Positions 62,935 to 64,000 of a stretch of 64,000 nucleotides of DNA are shown here, in pieces. Positions within the stretch are counted from its first letter, which is position 1; each line of letters begins with the position of its first letter. Source of the stretch: Campylobacter sp. RM16192 (GTDB lineage Bacteria > Campylobacterota > Campylobacteria > Campylobacterales > Campylobacteraceae); contig NZ_CP012552.1 in assembly GCF_004803855.2 (NCBI RefSeq), positions 1,736,001 to 1,800,000 on the forward strand, read 5' to 3'. The notes beneath the pieces were generated by a model that was given only the letters and a program-made list of their open reading frames with translations, was not told the origin of the DNA and ran no database searches. The position numbers and the translations under genes were made by a program.

Positions 62935-63006
62935 ATGGAGATTATAGAGTCAATATTTTACATAATAATATTTATTGCAATTGTTCAGATAATAGGATTT
63001 TTTTAG
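62935..63006 (+). CDS. Short hydrophobic peptide, 23 residues
   Basis: ATG with AAAGGA about eight bases before it. Product begins MEIIESIFYIIIFIAIV and ends QIIGFF: one membrane helix with two acidic residues at the N-terminus. The strong promoter and ribosome site argue that it is expressed. After it an AAATATAA/TTATATTT stem may end the transcript. Size and hydrophobicity resemble type I toxin peptides, but no family is recognised. Confidence 0.5.
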   Translation: MEIIESIFYIIIFIAIVQIIGFF

Positions 63007-63299
63007 TTCAAGCAGGCAAATATAAGCCCGTTTTTATATTTACTCTACACTTTTCAAAGCTTGTGAATTTATTTTTTGCCTATTCTATCTCTCAGTCTTT
63101 GATTATATTTTCTTTGTATTTTTAAAGCTTTTTGTAGTTAGTTATTTTTAATGTAGTGATTAAAGATAATCAAGGTTGTTAGCTCAATCATTTTAGCCTT
63201 TCGGGTCCTTTGTAGTTAGTAGGGTTTGTAGGGGTCGGCAGAGCCCCGAAAGAAAATTCTCCGTCAAAATCTAGAAATTTTTCCACACTTTGGCAAGGT

Positions 63300-63315
63300 T
63301 TGCGACTAGTCGCAA
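63300..63315. repeat. Perfect 16-bp palindrome
   Basis: TTGCGACTAGTCGCAA, fully self-complementary, GC-rich core in an AT-rich setting. Could be a recombinase, partition or regulator site. Confidence 0.7.
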
Positions 63316-63441
63316 TTTTACTCAAAGCGTGTATTTTTGTCAAGTTGCGTCATTATTTATACTTCAAAGTCTGCAAACTTATTTATTGCATTTTAGCTTT
63401 ATTAAAAACCGCCTGAAATGCTAAATGCTCGGCTGATACCA

Positions 63442-63466
63442 AGCATAAGATTATCGCCCTTATGCT
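63442..63466. repeat. 8-bp hairpin AGCATAAG / CTTATGCT
   Basis: Perfect stem with a nine-base loop in the non-coding segment downstream of the 93-residue gene. Confidence 0.5.
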
Positions 63467-63572
63467 GGCGCTTCCCTTATCTACCTTTTAAAAGCCGTTC
63501 AGGTCTTTCACCCTTTAAAGGTACAACAGGCTTAATCGATGGGGTCTTTACTGCTGCCCCCCCTTGTTAAAA

Positions 63573-63854
63573 CTATCTAGCTTGACTTGATCCGCCGTGC
63601 CACCGATATGAGCCTTTAGGCTTTGCTTGCTCGAGCTTGTCGATTAGCTCTTTTAAATGTTCGTTTTGCTTATCCAGGTATTGGCACTCTTTAGCATAGT
63701 AGTTAAAAGCACAATAAGCCTGATAGCCTGCTTGGTATGTGGCTTCTAGTTTGTTTAACCCTTTTGCCTCTCGCTTTGCTATCTCGTAGGCAAATTTAGC
63801 CTTTGCGCTCTTATCCTCTAGCATAGCGTTAATGTATTTCGCTTGTTTTGTCAT
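63573..63854 (-). CDS. Hypothetical protein, 93 residues
   Basis: Not recognised. A basic, helical protein: KQAKYINAMLEDKSAKAKFA, then YQAGYQAYCAFNYYAKECQY and a coiled-coil-like ELIDKLEQAKPKG with the tail HGGSSQAR. Its ATG lies 26 bases inside the end of the upstream 51-codon ORF, so the two may be cotranscribed. Could be an accessory of a mobile element; no function claimed. Confidence 0.55.
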   Translation of the reverse strand: MTKQAKYINAMLEDKSAKAKFAYEIAKREAKGLNKLEATYQAGYQAYCAFNYYAKECQYLDKQNEHLKELIDKLEQAKPKGSYRWHGGSSQAR

Positions 63855-63984
63855 TGTCTTCCCCTAATACGTATCTGTCAATAAAGCCTATTATTTCGTC
63901 TTGTATGCGTTCAACTTCCAGAATAAATATTTTGGTAAATATTTTCAAGTTCTCAACTTCAATATTTTGATTTACTATCCGCAT
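63829..63984 (-). CDS. Small hypothetical protein, 51 residues
   Basis: ATG at 63984 with AAAGGA six bases before. The product starts MRIVNQNIEVENLKIF, has a middle FILEVERIQDEIIGFIDRY and ends GEDNDKTSEIH: an amphipathic helical peptide. It overlaps the 93-residue gene downstream in another frame. Not recognised. Confidence 0.45.
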   Translation of the reverse strand: MRIVNQNIEVENLKIFTKIFILEVERIQDEIIGFIDRYVLGEDNDKTSEIH

Positions 63985-64000
63985 AAATTCCTTTTGGGTT

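Larger units (their letters stand above)
63007..63572. other. Non-coding, palindrome-rich segment
   Basis: No gene seen in 566 bases. It holds a 12-bp direct repeat TTTGTAGTTAGT (63131-63142 and 63209-63220), a perfect 16-bp palindrome (63300-63315), an AGCATAAG/CTTATGCT hairpin (63442-63466) and a C7 run (63557-63563). The GGGGTCGGCAGAGCCCC patch near 63231-63247 has a mobilisation-region look, which I cannot confirm. Confidence 0.5.

Noticed and set aside
1..64000. CRISPR array, rRNA genes, insertion sequences
   Set aside because: No regularly spaced repeats of the right size, no rRNA sequence, and no transposase frame were seen.

Overview
The window reads as a chromosomal segment of a Campylobacter species (class Epsilonproteobacteria / Campylobacterota). 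The AT-rich base composition, AAGGA-type ribosome binding sites, frequent TTG starts and tightly overlapping genes point there. So do several gene neighbourhoods that, from memory, match Campylobacter chromosomes: dnaG / TPR protein / rnhA / rnc / aroC, purB-nrdA with a divergent pseudouridine synthase, and rlmN with a tiny hydrophobic protein, near ksgA-rnj. The species cannot be fixed from the sequence alone; it does not look like C. jejuni in gene order as a whole.

Layout. 0-5.3 kb: zinc/manganese-type ABC importer genes (ATPase cut by the window edge), a DMT permease, a DUF4197 protein, a MntP manganese exporter, a pirin, and a small membrane-protein gene broken by an in-frame TAG. 5.6-11.5 kb: xthA, dgkA plus a small winged-helix gene, prfA-rpsT, glmM-lspA, a TM2 protein and hemJ. 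11.5-16 kb: the proline operon proB-proA-proC and nhaA. 16-19.1 kb: a three-gene FecBCD-like metal-complex importer. 19.2-24.2 kb: DUF523, tRNA-Val(GAC), thrS-infC, an ICMT-like methyltransferase, rpmI-rplT. 24.5-29.7 kb: dapF-coaE, purM, an AGCS alanine/Na+ symporter, rarA. 29.8-36 kb: a partly accessory stretch with a frameshifted nitroimidazole-reductase-like gene, an unrecognised 498-residue membrane protein, ung, ybaK, an iron alcohol dehydrogenase, a flavin reductase and a frameshifted mrr. 36-42 kb: a PP-loop tRNA-thiolation-type protein, dnaG, the TPR protein, rnhA-rnc-aroC. 42-43 kb: two AT-rich lipoprotein genes, the first damaged. 43-58 kb: nrdA, purB, rRNA/tRNA modification enzymes (RluA-type, RlmN, RluB, KsgA), hisF, a DUF4857/ABC pair, RNase J and KdsD. 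58.5-61.1 kb: a CadC-like repressor and a Zn/Cd P-type ATPase with a clear promoter/operator. 61.1-64 kb: an accessory edge with a Fic protein, a repeat-rich operator array, a very short hydrophobic peptide behind a near-consensus promoter, palindromes and two small orphan ORFs.

How the genes work together. Much of the window is housekeeping: translation (prfA, rpsT, thrS, infC, rpmI, rplT, rRNA modification), DNA replication and repair (dnaG, rnhA, ung, xthA, rarA, nrdA), and envelope precursor supply (glmM, dapF, kdsD, lspA, dgkA). A second theme is metal homeostasis: ZnuBC-like import, MntP export, FecBCD-like uptake, and CadC/ZntA-like export.

Most likely source of new biology. Candidates are the 62.6-63.0 kb Fic-operator array with the promoter-driven 23-residue hydrophobic peptide, the orphan 498-residue protein at 30.3-31.8 kb, and the hairpin / short ORF unit upstream of thrS. 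Four genes outside the core set carry single-base lesions (5.1, 30.3, 35.5 and 42.0 kb), which means either real decay, phase-type switching, or assembly errors.
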